Program-made: the position numbers and the translations under genes
Source of the DNA: an uncultured Lachnospiraceae bacterium
GTDB lineage: Bacteria; Bacillota_A; Clostridia; Lachnospirales; Lachnospiraceae
Reading direction: 5' to 3'
DNA length: 64,000 bases
NCBI GenBank assembly: GCA_947564305.1
Contig: CANOBT010000009.1
Location: 1 to 64,000 of the forward strand
Part shown: positions 37,001-46,775 of the stretch, one piece after another
How positions within the stretch are numbered: the first letter of the stretch is position 1
Layout: each line of letters begins with the position of its first letter
The notes under the pieces: generated by a model
Database searches by the model: none
Told to the model about the DNA's origin: nothing
Seen by the model: the letters and a program-made list of their open reading frames with translations, nothing else

Positions 37001-38776
37001 ATGTATTATTCGGAGGATTTAGTCGAAGAAGTAAGAATGAAAAATGACATCGTTGATATGGTTTCCGGATATGTAAAGCTGAAGAAGCAGGGGAGTAATT
37101 ACATGGGGCTTTGTCCGTTCCACAATGAGAAGTCTCCGTCATTTTCTGTGAGCAGGCAGAAGCAGATGTATTACTGTTTTGGCTGCGGTGTGGGAGGAAA
37201 TGTATTCACCTTTGTTATGGAATATGAGAACCTTACATTTCCGGAGGCTGTAGAGTTTTTGGCAGAGCGGGCAGGGGTAGAGCTTCCTAAGATGGAATAT
37301 TCAAAGGAAGCTAAGGAAAAAGCGAGTCTAAAATCCACTCTTTTGGAAATTAATAAGGAGGCAGCCCGTTATTTTTATGTACAGTTAAAAGCAGAACAGG
37401 GAAAAGTGGGGTATACATATCTCAGAGAGCGCAGGCTTTCTGATGAGACAATTCGGGCATTTGGGCTCGGATATTCCAACAAATATAGTGATGACTTATA
37501 TAAATATCTCAAGACAAAAGGATATAGTGAGGACTTGATTCGTCAGGCGGGACTCATTAACACGGATGAAAAGCATGGTATCTATGATAAGTTCTGGAAC
37601 AGAGTCATGTTCCCGATTATGGATGTGAACAGCCGGGTGATCGGATTCGGCGGCCGGGTGATGGGGGATGGAAAGCCGAAATATCTGAATTCACCGGAAA
37701 CCTTGATTTTTGATAAGAGTCGGAACCTGTATGGGTTGAATCGTGCAAGGTCTACACGGAAATCCTATTTTCTGCTGTGTGAGGGATATATGGATGTGAT
37801 TTCTCTGCATCAGGCAGGATTTACAAATGCCGTGGCGTCTCTGGGAACTGCACTGACATCAGGACATGCTTCTTTGATCAAGCGCTACGTGAAAGAAGTG
37901 TACCTGACCTATGACAGTGATGAAGCCGGGACGAAGGCAGCACTTCGGGCTGTTCCTATCTTAAAGAACGCAGGGATTTCTGCAAAGGTGATTCGGATGG
38001 AGCCATACAAGGACCCGGACGAATTTATTAAGAATTTAGGGGCGGACGAATTTGAACGGCGCATTGCAGAGGCAAAGAATGGATTTATGTTCAGTCTGGA
38101 GATTTTGGAGCGGGATTACCATATGGATTCTCCGGAAGAGAAAACTGCGTTTTTCCAAGAGGCTGCCAGGAGGCTCACAGAATTTGAAGATGAACTGGAG
38201 CGGGATAATTATATAGAAGCAGTGGCGAAAGTATACCATATAAAAGAAGACAGTCTCAGGAAGCTGGTGACAAAGGCTGCTGTGTATGCGGGCATGGCAA
38301 AGCCGGTGGAACGCCCGAAAACAGCGTCAGGGAAACCTTTGAAGAAAGAGGATGGCAATCTCACGGCTCAGAAGGCGCTTTTGACGTGGATGATTGACGA
38401 CCAGAGCTTGTTTGGCACAATTAGTCGCCATATTAAGCCGGAGGATTTCACACAGCCACAGTACCGCACAGTGGCAGAGCTCCTTTATGCGCAGTATGAG
38501 ACTGGAGAATTGAATCCGGCAAAGATTATGAGTCATTTTACAGAAGAAGAGGAGCATAGAGAGGCGGCAGCACTGTTTAACACTAGAATCCAGAAGCTTA
38601 CAACGCCCAGTGAAAAAGCGCAGGCAATCAAAGATTTGCTCTTTCGAGTGAAGTCCAACAGTATTGATGTGCGGATGAAAAATCTGGATTTAGCAGATAT
38701 GGCAGGCCTGCAGCGTCTTATGGAAGAAAAAAGGCACCTTGGGGAATTGGAGAAACTGCATATTTCTTTAGAATAA
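37001..38776 (+). CDS. dnaG: DNA primase
   Basis: A 591-residue primase making RNA primers at the fork. The CHC2 zinc finger is at residues about 35-65 (CPFHNEKSPSFSVSRQKQMYYCFGCG), the core domain follows, and the Toprim domain at about 255-340 has LCEGYMDVI and YDSDEAG. The C-terminal helicase-binding domain is from about 440. ATG 37001 has GGAGGCAGGG directly upstream; TTG 36989 is in frame but less likely. It starts the dnaG-rpoD pair. Confidence 0.95.
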   Translation: MYYSEDLVEEVRMKNDIVDMVSGYVKLKKQGSNYMGLCPFHNEKSPSFSVSRQKQMYYCFGCGVGGNVFTFVMEYENLTFPEAVEFLAERAGVELPKMEYSKEAKEKASLKSTLLEINKEAARYFYVQLKAEQGKVGYTYLRERRLSDETIRAFGLGYSNKYSDDLYKYLKTKGYSEDLIRQAGLINTDEKHGIYDKFWNRVMFPIMDVNSRVIGFGGRVMGDGKPKYLNSPETLIFDKSRNLYGLNRARSTRKSYFLLCEGYMDVISLHQAGFTNAVASLGTALTSGHASLIKRYVKEVYLTYDSDEAGTKAALRAVPILKNAGISAKVIRMEPYKDPDEFIKNLGADEFERRIAEAKNGFMFSLEILERDYHMDSPEEKTAFFQEAARRLTEFEDELERDNYIEAVAKVYHIKEDSLRKLVTKAAVYAGMAKPVERPKTASGKPLKKEDGNLTAQKALLTWMIDDQSLFGTISRHIKPEDFTQPQYRTVAELLYAQYETGELNPAKIMSHFTEEEEHREAAALFNTRIQKLTTPSEKAQAIKDLLFRVKSNSIDVRMKNLDLADMAGLQRLMEEKRHLGELEKLHISLE

Positions 38777-38831
38777 GGATAAAATATAACAAGATAGCCT
38801 GGCGCTGTGCAGGCAGAGGAAGGAAGGACAC

Positions 38832-39947
38832 ATGGAAGAGAACACACAGAAATTTTTGGAGCGTTTAAAAGACCTGGTTGCTCTCGGCAAGAAAAAGAAA
38901 AGCATTCTGGAAATCCAGGAGATTAACGACTTTTTCCATGACATGGAGCTGAATGCGGAACAGATGGAGAGGGTATTTGAGTATCTGGAATCCAATAATA
39001 TTGATGTGCTTAGAATCAGCGGCAGCGATGATGATGTGGACATTGATATGGATGTGCTTTTGTCGGAGGAAGAGGATGTCGATGTGGAGAACATCGATCT
39101 GTCAGTTCCGGATGGCGTGAGCATTGAGGACCCTGTGCGTATGTATTTAAAGGAAATAGGTAAGGTTCCCCTCTTAAGTGCCGAGCGTGAGATTGAGCTT
39201 GCCCAGCGTATGGAAGACGGAGACGAGGATGCAAAAAAAGAGCTGGCAGAGGCAAACTTACGTCTGGTAGTCAGCATTGCCAAGAGATATGTGGGCCGTG
39301 GGATGCTGTTCCTGGATTTGATTCAGGAGGGAAACCTGGGTCTTATCAAAGCTGTGGAAAAATTCGACTATCACAAGGGGTATAAATTCAGTACCTATGC
39401 CACTTGGTGGATACGACAGGCCATTACAAGAGCGATTGCCGATCAGGCAAGGACGATTCGAATTCCGGTCCATATGGTGGAGACGATTAATAAACTGATC
39501 CGTGTGTCGAGACAGCTCCTTCAAGAATTGGGACGTGAACCCACCCCGGAAGAGATTGCAAAAGAATTGGACATGCCTGTGGAACGTGTTAGAGAGATTT
39601 TAAAAATTTCTCAGGAGCCGGTTTCCCTGGAGACTCCGATTGGTGAGGAAGAGGACAGCCACCTTGGAGATTTCATCCAGGATGACAATGTGCCGATTCC
39701 GGCGGAAGCAGCAGCGCAGACTTTGTTGAAGGAGCAGCTCAATGAGGTGTTGGATACTTTGACGGATAGGGAGCAAAAGGTGCTTAGGCTGCGCTTTGGC
39801 ATGAATGATGGAAGGGCCAGGACATTGGAAGAGGTAGGCAAAGAATTTGATGTTACGAGAGAGCGTATCCGTCAGATTGAGGCAAAGGCACTCCGAAAAC
39901 TCCGGCATCCGAGCAGAAGCAGAAAGCTTAGGGATTATCTGGATTAA
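38832..39947 (+). CDS. rpoD: Primary sigma factor (sigma-A)
   Basis: A 371-residue housekeeping sigma factor. Region 1.1 is acidic ([19 protein letters not shown]), region 1.2 [19 protein letters not shown], region 2 with [20 protein letters not shown] (-10 recognition), region 3, and region 4.2 [29 protein letters not shown] (-35 recognition). Length is usual for Clostridia. AGGAAGGAC precedes ATG 38832, 56 bases after dnaG. Confidence 0.97.
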   Translation: MEENTQKFLERLKDLVALGKKKKSILEIQEINDFFHDMELNAEQMERVFEYLESNNIDVLRISGSDDDVDIDMDVLLSEEEDVDVENIDLSVPDGVSIEDPVRMYLKEIGKVPLLSAEREIELAQRMEDGDEDAKKELAEANLRLVVSIAKRYVGRGMLFLDLIQEGNLGLIKAVEKFDYHKGYKFSTYATWWIRQAITRAIADQARTIRIPVHMVETINKLIRVSRQLLQELGREPTPEEIAKELDMPVERVREILKISQEPVSLETPIGEEEDSHLGDFIQDDNVPIPAEAAAQTLLKEQLNEVLDTLTDREQKVLRLRFGMNDGRARTLEEVGKEFDVTRERIRQIEAKALRKLRHPSRSRKLRDYLD

Positions 39948-39977
39948 TAGATTGAATAGACGTTAGAGGATGAATGG

Positions 39978-40712
39978 ATGGAATTATCGCGGAGATTACA
40001 TGCAGTCGCTTCCCTTGTGACTGTGGGACATCGAGTAGTGGATATAGGTACAGACCATGCCTATATCCCCATTTATCTTATGCAGGAGGGACGGGCAGCT
40101 TCGGCGATTGCCATGGATGTCAATGAAGGACCGCTGCAAAAAGCGGGGGAGCATGTGCATGACAGGGGCCTCGAAGATAGAATTGAGTTGAGGTTATCAG
40201 ACGGTCTTGAGAAATTAAATCCTTTTGAAGCAGATACCGCAGTGCTTGCAGGGATGGGCGGGCCGCTGATGATTCGTATTTTGAGGGAATATCGGGAAAC
40301 GACTTTCAGCCTAAAAGAATGTATCCTACAGCCTCAGTCTGAGATTGCAAAGGTCAGAGCCTTTCTTTTAGAGGAAGGCTTTTGGTTTATCAGAGAAGAT
40401 ATGGTTAAGGACGATGGAAAATACTATTCGATGATGAAGGTGGCGGTTCCATATGGAAGCAGGGATCAGCTTGAGTCCCAAAATAAAAAGGAAGGTGTCA
40501 TTTGGGACGAGACGGAACTGCGATATGGGAAACTACTGCTGGAAATGAGACATCCAATTCTGAAGGAATATTTAGATAGAGAATCTGTCATTCGTCAGCA
40601 AATCTTAAAGGGATTGGAAGGAAAAACAGGGGTGCAGCTTTCAAAACGCAGGGAAGAACTGAGAGAAGAACTTCAGTGTATCAGGAAAGGGCTGAATTAT
40701 TATGCAGTGTAG
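39978..40712 (+). CDS. trmK: tRNA (adenine(22)-N1)-methyltransferase
   Basis: A 244-residue SAM-dependent methyltransferase modifying A22 of tRNA. N-terminal RRLHAVASLVTVGHRVVDIGTDHAYIPIYL contains the SAM-binding loop, and VLAGMGGPLMIRIL the catalytic-pocket motif. The C-terminal helices are usual for TrmK. It follows rpoD by 30 bases and overlaps the Nif3-like gene by 11 bases, the standard order in Firmicutes. Confidence 0.88.
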   Translation: MELSRRLHAVASLVTVGHRVVDIGTDHAYIPIYLMQEGRAASAIAMDVNEGPLQKAGEHVHDRGLEDRIELRLSDGLEKLNPFEADTAVLAGMGGPLMIRILREYRETTFSLKECILQPQSEIAKVRAFLLEEGFWFIREDMVKDDGKYYSMMKVAVPYGSRDQLESQNKKEGVIWDETELRYGKLLLEMRHPILKEYLDRESVIRQQILKGLEGKTGVQLSKRREELREELQCIRKGLNYYAV

Positions 40713-41484
40713 GGAGATTATAAAAATCATAGAACAGACATACCCAAAGGAGGCAGCACTGGATTTTGATAATGTAGGGCTGCAGGCCGGAAGGAGTACA
40801 AAGGAAGTAAGAAGAATCTATCTGGCATTGGATGCTACAAATGAGGTTATAAAGGCAGCCTGTGCTTTTCATGCCGATATGTTGATTACACATCATCCTC
40901 TGATTTTTAGCCCTTTGAAGGCGGTTACAGACGAGAATTTTGTGAGTCGTAGGATTCTGGAATTAATTCAGAGTGATATTTCTTATTATGCTATGCATAC
41001 CAATTATGATGTGTTGGGAATGGCAAAGTTGGCTGAGATAAAATTAGGGATTCAGGATGCGAAAGTTTTGGATGTGACAGCAGAGTTCCACGGAAAAGAA
41101 GAGGGCATTGGACGTATTGGCAATCTGGATAAAAGTATGACGCTGAAAGAGTGCTGTGCGTATGTGCGCCAGTGTCTGAATTTAAGCTCCGTGAAGGTGT
41201 TTGGTAATCTGGAAAAAGAAGTGCAGCGGCTGGCCGTCTCGCCAGGGTCAGGGAAGAGTGCTATAGTTCCGGCGATAATAAAAGGCGCAGACGTGCTCGT
41301 AACAGGAGACATCGGACATCATGATGGGCTGGATGCATGGGAGCAGGGTTTGGCAGTGATCGATGCAGGGCATTATGGGACGGAATATATTTTTGTAGAA
41401 GATATGAAAGAATTTTTAGAAAAGCGTCTGGATGGGGTCCAGGTTATGGCAGCCCCGGCAGCGCATCCATTTTGTAACATATAG
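40702..41484 (+). CDS. Nif3-like dinuclear metal-centre protein
   Basis: A 260-residue NIF3/DUF34 protein (YqfO-like, short form lacking the inserted PII-like domain). Metal ligands are seen in LITHHPLIFSPLKAV (two His), DVTGDIGHHDGLDAWEQG and VIDAGHYGTEYIFVEDM. Often annotated GTP cyclohydrolase I type 2, but the physiological reaction is uncertain. Translationally coupled to trmK by an 11-base overlap. Confidence 0.85.
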   Translation: MQCREIIKIIEQTYPKEAALDFDNVGLQAGRSTKEVRRIYLALDATNEVIKAACAFHADMLITHHPLIFSPLKAVTDENFVSRRILELIQSDISYYAMHTNYDVLGMAKLAEIKLGIQDAKVLDVTAEFHGKEEGIGRIGNLDKSMTLKECCAYVRQCLNLSSVKVFGNLEKEVQRLAVSPGSGKSAIVPAIIKGADVLVTGDIGHHDGLDAWEQGLAVIDAGHYGTEYIFVEDMKEFLEKRLDGVQVMAAPAAHPFCNI

Positions 41485-41538
41485 GCATGGGCGTATCCGG
41501 AACGATTCCGGAATCATGATGAGAGGTTGGTACAGATT

Positions 41539-43209
41539 ATGGATAAAAAGATGTGTGTAGTAAAAATAGGGGAAGAGAGCAGATGTTATGAAGAAGGCAC
41601 AACGTACCGGGAAATCGCAGAAGAATTTCAGCACTTATATGCACACCCGATTGTCCTGGTATATCTCAACCGCAACCGGCTTCAGGAATTGAATAAAGAG
41701 TTAAAAAAAGACTGCGAGCTGGGATTTCTTACAACAGCAGATTACATAGGGAATCAGACTTATAGAAGAAGTATGTGTCTACTGTTGGTCAAGGCGGTCC
41801 ATGATGTGGGAGGACACGATAAAGTAGAGCGAGTGAGGATTCATTTCTCGGTGAGTAAGGGATACTACTGTACAATCGAAGGAGAGGTTGCGTTGGATGA
41901 AGCGTTTCTAAAGAAAGTAGAAGAACGGATGCGTGAATTATCTGACCAGCAGATTCCGATTGAGAAGCGCTCTGTCCACACGAATGAGGCTATTGAGCTC
42001 TTCCGCAGGCATAAGATGTACGATAAAGAGCATTTGTTTGAATACCGCAGGGTGTCCAAAGTCAATATTTACAGTATCAATGGATTCGAGGATTACTATT
42101 ATGGATATATGGTTCCGGATACAGGGTATTTGAAATATTTTTCACTTCACCTCTATGAAGATGGTTTTGTGATTCAGATGCCAACAACAGGGCATCCGGA
42201 CGTGGTTCCACCCTTTGAGCCATATCAAAAGCTGTTCCATGTATTGCGAGAATCGGTTGCATGGGGAGATATGCAGGGGATTGATACGGTAGGTGCGCTC
42301 AATGATGTGGTGACAAAAGACAATATGCAGGAGGTTGTTTTAGTACAGGAGGCTCATCAGGAGCGCAGGATTGGGGAGATTGCCAAGACAATTGCGGACA
42401 GGCCGGATTTAAAATTTATTTTAATAGCAGGTCCGTCTTCATCGGGAAAAACAACATTTTCTCACAGGCTGTCCATTCAGCTCAGAGCAAATGGGATGAT
42501 TCCACATCCGATTGCAGTGGATAACTTTTTTGTGGATCGAGAGAGAACGCCGAAAGATGCTGATGGAAACTATGATTTTGAATGTCTGGAAGCTATTGAT
42601 GTGGATTTGTTTAATCAGGATATGCAGGCGCTTTTAAATGGTGAGGAAGTGTACCTTCCGGTCTTTGACTTTAAGGCCGGCAAGCAGAATCGCTCTGCCA
42701 AGCCTAAGAAGCTTGGAAAACAGGACATTTTGGTTATTGAAGGAATCCACTGTCTGAATCCAAAGCTGACGGAAATGCTGGATGATGCTAATAAATTTAA
42801 GATTTATATCAGTGCATTGACGCAGCTCAATGTGGATGAGCACAATCGGATTCCATCGACGGATGGCAGGCTTATCCGCCGTATTGTGCGGGATGCAAGA
42901 ACCCGTGGAAACTCTGCTCAGAGAACGATTTCTATGTGGGAGTCTGTGCGCAGAGGCGAGGAGGCGAATATCTTCCCATATCAGGAGGAAGCAGATGTGA
43001 TGTTTAATTCTTCGCTGCTGTATGAATTAGCTGTTTTGAAGCAGTATGTAGAACCACAGTTGTTTGGTGTAGAAAAAGACAGTGCGGAGTATGTAGAGGC
43101 CAAGAGGCTTTTGAAGTTCTTTGATTATTTTGTGGGAATCGGGAGCGATTGTGTTCCGCCCAATTCTTTGCTGAGAGAGTTTATAGGCGGCGGATGTTTT
43201 CAGGTATAA
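41539..43209 (+). CDS. TGS-type nucleoside (uridine-like) kinase
   Basis: A 556-residue protein. The N-terminus (TYREIAEEFQHLYAHPIVLVYLNRNRLQELNKELKKDCELGFL) resembles the TGS and editing-like domains of threonyl-tRNA synthetase; the C-terminal half is a P-loop kinase with GPSSSGKTTFSHRLSIQL and FFVDRERTPKDADGNYDFE, as in uridine kinases. This fused form is frequent in Clostridia and usually annotated nucleoside kinase. ATG 41539 was chosen; TTG 41527 is an in-frame alternative. A strong terminator follows. Confidence 0.8.
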   Translation: MDKKMCVVKIGEESRCYEEGTTYREIAEEFQHLYAHPIVLVYLNRNRLQELNKELKKDCELGFLTTADYIGNQTYRRSMCLLLVKAVHDVGGHDKVERVRIHFSVSKGYYCTIEGEVALDEAFLKKVEERMRELSDQQIPIEKRSVHTNEAIELFRRHKMYDKEHLFEYRRVSKVNIYSINGFEDYYYGYMVPDTGYLKYFSLHLYEDGFVIQMPTTGHPDVVPPFEPYQKLFHVLRESVAWGDMQGIDTVGALNDVVTKDNMQEVVLVQEAHQERRIGEIAKTIADRPDLKFILIAGPSSSGKTTFSHRLSIQLRANGMIPHPIAVDNFFVDRERTPKDADGNYDFECLEAIDVDLFNQDMQALLNGEEVYLPVFDFKAGKQNRSAKPKKLGKQDILVIEGIHCLNPKLTEMLDDANKFKIYISALTQLNVDEHNRIPSTDGRLIRRIVRDARTRGNSAQRTISMWESVRRGEEANIFPYQEEADVMFNSSLLYELAVLKQYVEPQLFGVEKDSAEYVEAKRLLKFFDYFVGIGSDCVPPNSLLREFIGGGCFQV

Positions 43210-43215
43210 AAAATG

Positions 43216-43264
43216 AAAAATCAGGGTCAAAAAGGATAAACCACCTTTTTGGCCCTGATTTTTG
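43216..43264. terminator. Terminator after nucleoside kinase
   Basis: 43216-43235 pairs with 43244-43263 over 20 bp with one G:T, beginning AAAAATCAGGG and ending CCCTGATTTTT. T-runs on both sides allow bidirectional use. Confidence 0.9.
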
Positions 43265-43285
43265 CTATAATAATAAAAATAATAG

Positions 43286-43380
43286 TTGACTTTTGACTTA
43301 GTATATGTATAATTGATTGTGGTAAATAAAAAGTTTAGTAACTCTAAGCGGAAATATAGAGATTCTATAGAGTTTCTAAA
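43286..43380 (+). promoter_or_regulatory. Promoter and palindromic leader of the pot operon
   Basis: TTGACT (43286-43291), 16 bases, TATAAT (43308-43313). In the 5' leader TTTAGTAACTCTA (43334-43346) and TAGAGTTTCTAAA (43368-43380) form 13-base arms with one mismatch: a candidate operator for the XRE-cupin regulator, or an RNA hairpin. Confidence 0.65.
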
Positions 43381-43404
43381 TACAAAAAGAGGAAGTCAGA
43401 GAAT

Positions 43405-43953
43405 ATGAGTATTGAAGAACAGATTGGGATGAAGATTCGCAACCTTCGTAATCAGAATGGGCTGACCCAGGAAGAGCTTGCAGACCGCACAGAACTGACA
43501 AAAGGATTTATCTCTCAGCTTGAAAGAGGGCTGACCGCACCGTCGGTGTCTACGCTTTTGGATATCGTGGAATGTCTGGGGACGAATCTTTCCGAGTTTT
43601 TTCATGAGGAGGACGATCTGCAGGTTGTTTTTCCGAAGGAAGATTATTTTGAAAAGGAAGATGAGGACGGCAATAGTATTACATGGTTGATTGCGACGGC
43701 ACAGAGCAGGAGTCTGGAACCCATTCTTGTGCGTCTCCAGCCTGGGCAGTCCATGCCTGAGGATAAGCCACACGAGGGAGAGGAATTTGGTTATGTACTG
43801 GATGGTAAGATTCAGGTGCATTATGGTGATGTGACATATACGGTACGCAAAGGAGATTCATTTATCTTTCCGGCGAATCGAAAACATAGGATAAGCTCAG
43901 CTTGTAAAAAGGTTTCGTCCATTCTATGGATCAGCAGCCCCCCAAGCTTTTAA
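43405..43953 (+). CDS. XRE-cupin regulator of the polyamine operon
   Basis: A 182-residue protein with an N-terminal HTH (residues 5-62, GMKIRNLRNQNGLTQEELADRTELTKGFISQLERG) and a C-terminal cupin (about 108-178, PHEGEEFGYVLDGKIQVHYGD, GDSFIFPANRKHRI). PuuR-like proteins of this type sense polyamines or related ligands through the cupin. It is the first gene of the potABCD operon, 10 bases before potA, so it probably controls its own operon. Confidence 0.85.
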   Translation: MSIEEQIGMKIRNLRNQNGLTQEELADRTELTKGFISQLERGLTAPSVSTLLDIVECLGTNLSEFFHEEDDLQVVFPKEDYFEKEDEDGNSITWLIATAQSRSLEPILVRLQPGQSMPEDKPHEGEEFGYVLDGKIQVHYGDVTYTVRKGDSFIFPANRKHRISSACKKVSSILWISSPPSF

Positions 43954-43963
43954 GGAGGACGTT

Positions 43964-45037
43964 ATGAAGGATGTGATATTAGAGCTGGATTCTGTCAGCA
44001 AATCATTTGATGGCAAACAAGTGTTAAACCAGTTGAATCTGGAAATCGGACGGAATGAATTTATTACCCTTCTCGGCCCGTCCGGATGTGGAAAATCTAC
44101 GACACTGCGTATTATAGGCGGATTTGAAAAGCCGGATGAAGGACGCGTTTTATTTGAAGGGAAAGACATTACCGGACTTTCTCCGGACAAGAGGAATGTG
44201 AATACGGTTTTTCAGAAATATTCTTTGTTTCCTCATATGAATGTGGCGGAGAATATCGCATTTGGCTTGAAACTAAAAAAGAAAAGCAGTCAGTATATAA
44301 AAGATAAGATTCGTTATGCGCTGCAGTTGGTCAATATGGATGGATACGAGACACGCAAGCCGGATTCTTTGAGTGGCGGTCAACAGCAGAGAGTAGCTAT
44401 TGCCAGGGCTATCGTGAATGAACCTGAGATTTTGCTCTTGGATGAACCACTGGGAGCACTGGATTTAAAGCTTCGTCATGGGATGCAAAGAGAGTTGATT
44501 AAGATTAAACAAGAGGTGGGAATTACCTTTGTCTATGTGACTCATGACCAGGAAGAGGCGCTTACGATGTCAGACCGTATTGTCGTCATGAATAAAGGGA
44601 TTATCCAACAGATGGGGACATCGAAAAGTATTTATGATGAGCCGCAGAATGCATTTGTGGCGGATTTTATCGGGGATAGCAATATTATAGACGGGATTAT
44701 GGAGGCAGACCGCCTTGTACGAATCCAAGGTGTACGAATTCCGTGTGTGGATACTGGTTTTGCAAAAAATGAACCGGTGGATGTGGTCATTCGGCCGGAG
44801 GATTTGGTAATCGTGAAGGAAGAAGAAGGTTATCTGAGCGGAATGGTAGTTTCTATCATTTTTAAAGGGGCTGTCTATGAAATAAAAGTCCGCGTAGGAG
44901 ACTATGAGTGGATTGTCCAGAGTGTGAATCCGGCTCAGGTGGGAACTACAGTCGGCATGACGATTTTGCCGGATAACATCCAGATTATGCACAAACCTCA
45001 TTCTGAGGATGCAGAGGTGGTGCGGGAGGACGAATGA
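43964..45037 (+). CDS. potA: Spermidine/putrescine ABC transporter ATPase
   Basis: A 357-residue ATPase powering polyamine import. Walker A GPSGCGKST, Q-loop TVFQKYSLFPHMNV, signature LSGGQQQRVAIARA, Walker B ILLLDEPLGALD and H-loop YVTHDQEEAL are all intact. The C-terminal 110 residues are the TOBE regulatory domain. AGGAGG precedes the start; the stop overlaps potB (ATGA). Confidence 0.93.
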   Translation: MKDVILELDSVSKSFDGKQVLNQLNLEIGRNEFITLLGPSGCGKSTTLRIIGGFEKPDEGRVLFEGKDITGLSPDKRNVNTVFQKYSLFPHMNVAENIAFGLKLKKKSSQYIKDKIRYALQLVNMDGYETRKPDSLSGGQQQRVAIARAIVNEPEILLLDEPLGALDLKLRHGMQRELIKIKQEVGITFVYVTHDQEEALTMSDRIVVMNKGIIQQMGTSKSIYDEPQNAFVADFIGDSNIIDGIMEADRLVRIQGVRIPCVDTGFAKNEPVDVVIRPEDLVIVKEEEGYLSGMVVSIIFKGAVYEIKVRVGDYEWIVQSVNPAQVGTTVGMTILPDNIQIMHKPHSEDAEVVREDE

Positions 45038-45936
45038 TGAAAAATACAACAATCCATACCTTATCGGACGAAGTCCGTCCGTCCCGCAGGGGCGTGAATT
45101 GCGGAATGCCCTTTGGGTATAGCAGGCGGACCCTTCTGGCCTCCCCTTATATCATCTGGGTCATCGGCTTTACCGTCATTCCTCTGGGACTGATTTTTAA
45201 ATATGCATTGACCAGCCGGGAAGGTGGATTTTCACTGGAAAATATCAGTGCTATTTTTGACCCGATTCATTTGAAAGCAATGATATTTTCACTGGAGATT
45301 GCCATTGGATGTACGTTGCTCTGTATTCTGCTTTCCTACCCGCTTGTGATGGCTTTAAGATATCTCAATATGGGGAAGCAGAGCTTTGTCATGTTTATCT
45401 GGATTCTTCCGATGTGGATGAATTTTATTCTGCGCATTTTGGCATGGCAGATGATTTTGTCCAATAATGGAATCCTGAATTTTCTGCTCACGAAATTGGG
45501 ATTGGAGGCATTGCCATTAGCAAATTCGGGGGCGGCGGTCATGATTGGGGTGGTATATGATTATCTTCCCTATATGGTGCTTCCGATTTTTAATGCAGTG
45601 GCGGAGATTGATGAGGATATTATCGAAGCGGCCAAGGATTTGGGTGCGAATGGATTTACGGTCTTTCGCAGGATTATATTTCCGTTGTCGCTTCCAGGAC
45701 TTTTGAGCGGCATTGTGATGGTGTTTGTTCCGTCTATGACTTCCTTTGTGATATCAGATATCTTAGGCGGAGGGAAACTGCAGTTGATAGGAAATGTGAT
45801 TGAGCAGGAGTTTACCAAGAGCTCCAACTGGAATCTTGGGTCAGGTCTGTCCGTATCCTTGATGATTTTTGTCCTGCTTAGTATGGCATTTACAATGAGA
45901 AATGATGTGGAAGGGAAAGGGTCTGCGATATGGTAG
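45034..45936 (+). CDS. potB: Spermidine/putrescine permease PotB
   Basis: A 300-residue inner membrane subunit with six predicted membrane segments and the EAA loop EAAKDLGANGFTVFRRIIFPLSLPG (about residue 190-215), which docks PotA. The 35-residue N-terminal cytoplasmic extension (RPSRRGVNCGMPFGYSRR) is longer than usual. It overlaps potA by 4 and potC by 7 bases. Confidence 0.92.
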   Translation: MMKNTTIHTLSDEVRPSRRGVNCGMPFGYSRRTLLASPYIIWVIGFTVIPLGLIFKYALTSREGGFSLENISAIFDPIHLKAMIFSLEIAIGCTLLCILLSYPLVMALRYLNMGKQSFVMFIWILPMWMNFILRILAWQMILSNNGILNFLLTKLGLEALPLANSGAAVMIGVVYDYLPYMVLPIFNAVAEIDEDIIEAAKDLGANGFTVFRRIIFPLSLPGLLSGIVMVFVPSMTSFVISDILGGGKLQLIGNVIEQEFTKSSNWNLGSGLSVSLMIFVLLSMAFTMRNDVEGKGSAIW

Positions 45937-46733
45937 AAAAGTTGAAAAATATCCTGAGCAGGTTTTATATCGGAGTGATCATTTTATTCTTGTATGCTCC
46001 GATTCTGGTTCTGGTAATGCTGTCCTTTAATAATTCCAGATCCAGAGTGACCTGGGGTGGCTTTACTCTGGACTGGTATCGGAAGCTTTTTTCCAACGGG
46101 CAGATCATGGAGGCGCTTGTGACCACTCTGGTATTGGCATTTGCCTCCGCATTGTTTGCAACGATCATCGGTGTGCTGGGAGCTCTGGGAATTCATGCTA
46201 TGAGACAGAAACATTATCAAATTATGATGATCTTCACGAATATTCCGCTTTTGAATGCAGATATTGTGACTGGGATTGCGCTGATGCTCTGGTTTGTACA
46301 TTTTATCCCATTAGGCTTTGGCAGCGTTTTGCTGGCGCATATGACCTTCAATGTTCCTTATGTGATTTTGAGTGTTATGCCTAAGATTCAGCAGATGAAT
46401 CTCAGCCTCTATGAAGCGGCGCGGGATTTGGGGGCAAATGCTGTGTATGCTTTTTTTAAGGTTCTGCTGCCTCAGCTTGCCAGCGGAATCATGTCAGGTT
46501 TTTTTATGGCATTTACCATGTCCATGGATGATTTTGTGATTACGTATTTTACAAAAGGGGCAGGTGTCAATACCTTGTCCACTATGATTTATGGAGAGAT
46601 ACGAAAGGGAATTAAACCGGAGATGTATGCCCTGTCTACGATTATTTTTGTGGTCGCATTATTAATTTTGCTGATAGGTAATTACCGGCCTGGAAAAAGA
46701 AAGGAAAGCGGGCAGCAGGATATAGATTTTTAA
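45930..46733 (+). CDS. potC: Spermidine/putrescine permease PotC
   Basis: A 267-residue partner permease with six membrane segments; the EAA loop is YEAARDLGANAVYAFFKVLLPQLASG (about 165-190). SFNNSRSRVTWGGFTLDWYRKLF near the N-terminus is typical of PotC. It forms the channel with PotB. Confidence 0.92.
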   Translation: MVEKLKNILSRFYIGVIILFLYAPILVLVMLSFNNSRSRVTWGGFTLDWYRKLFSNGQIMEALVTTLVLAFASALFATIIGVLGALGIHAMRQKHYQIMMIFTNIPLLNADIVTGIALMLWFVHFIPLGFGSVLLAHMTFNVPYVILSVMPKIQQMNLSLYEAARDLGANAVYAFFKVLLPQLASGIMSGFFMAFTMSMDDFVITYFTKGAGVNTLSTMIYGEIRKGIKPEMYALSTIIFVVALLILLIGNYRPGKRKESGQQDIDF

Positions 46734-46775
46734 GGAACTTTTTGGATGGTTCCTGACAATAGGAGGATGTAGAGA

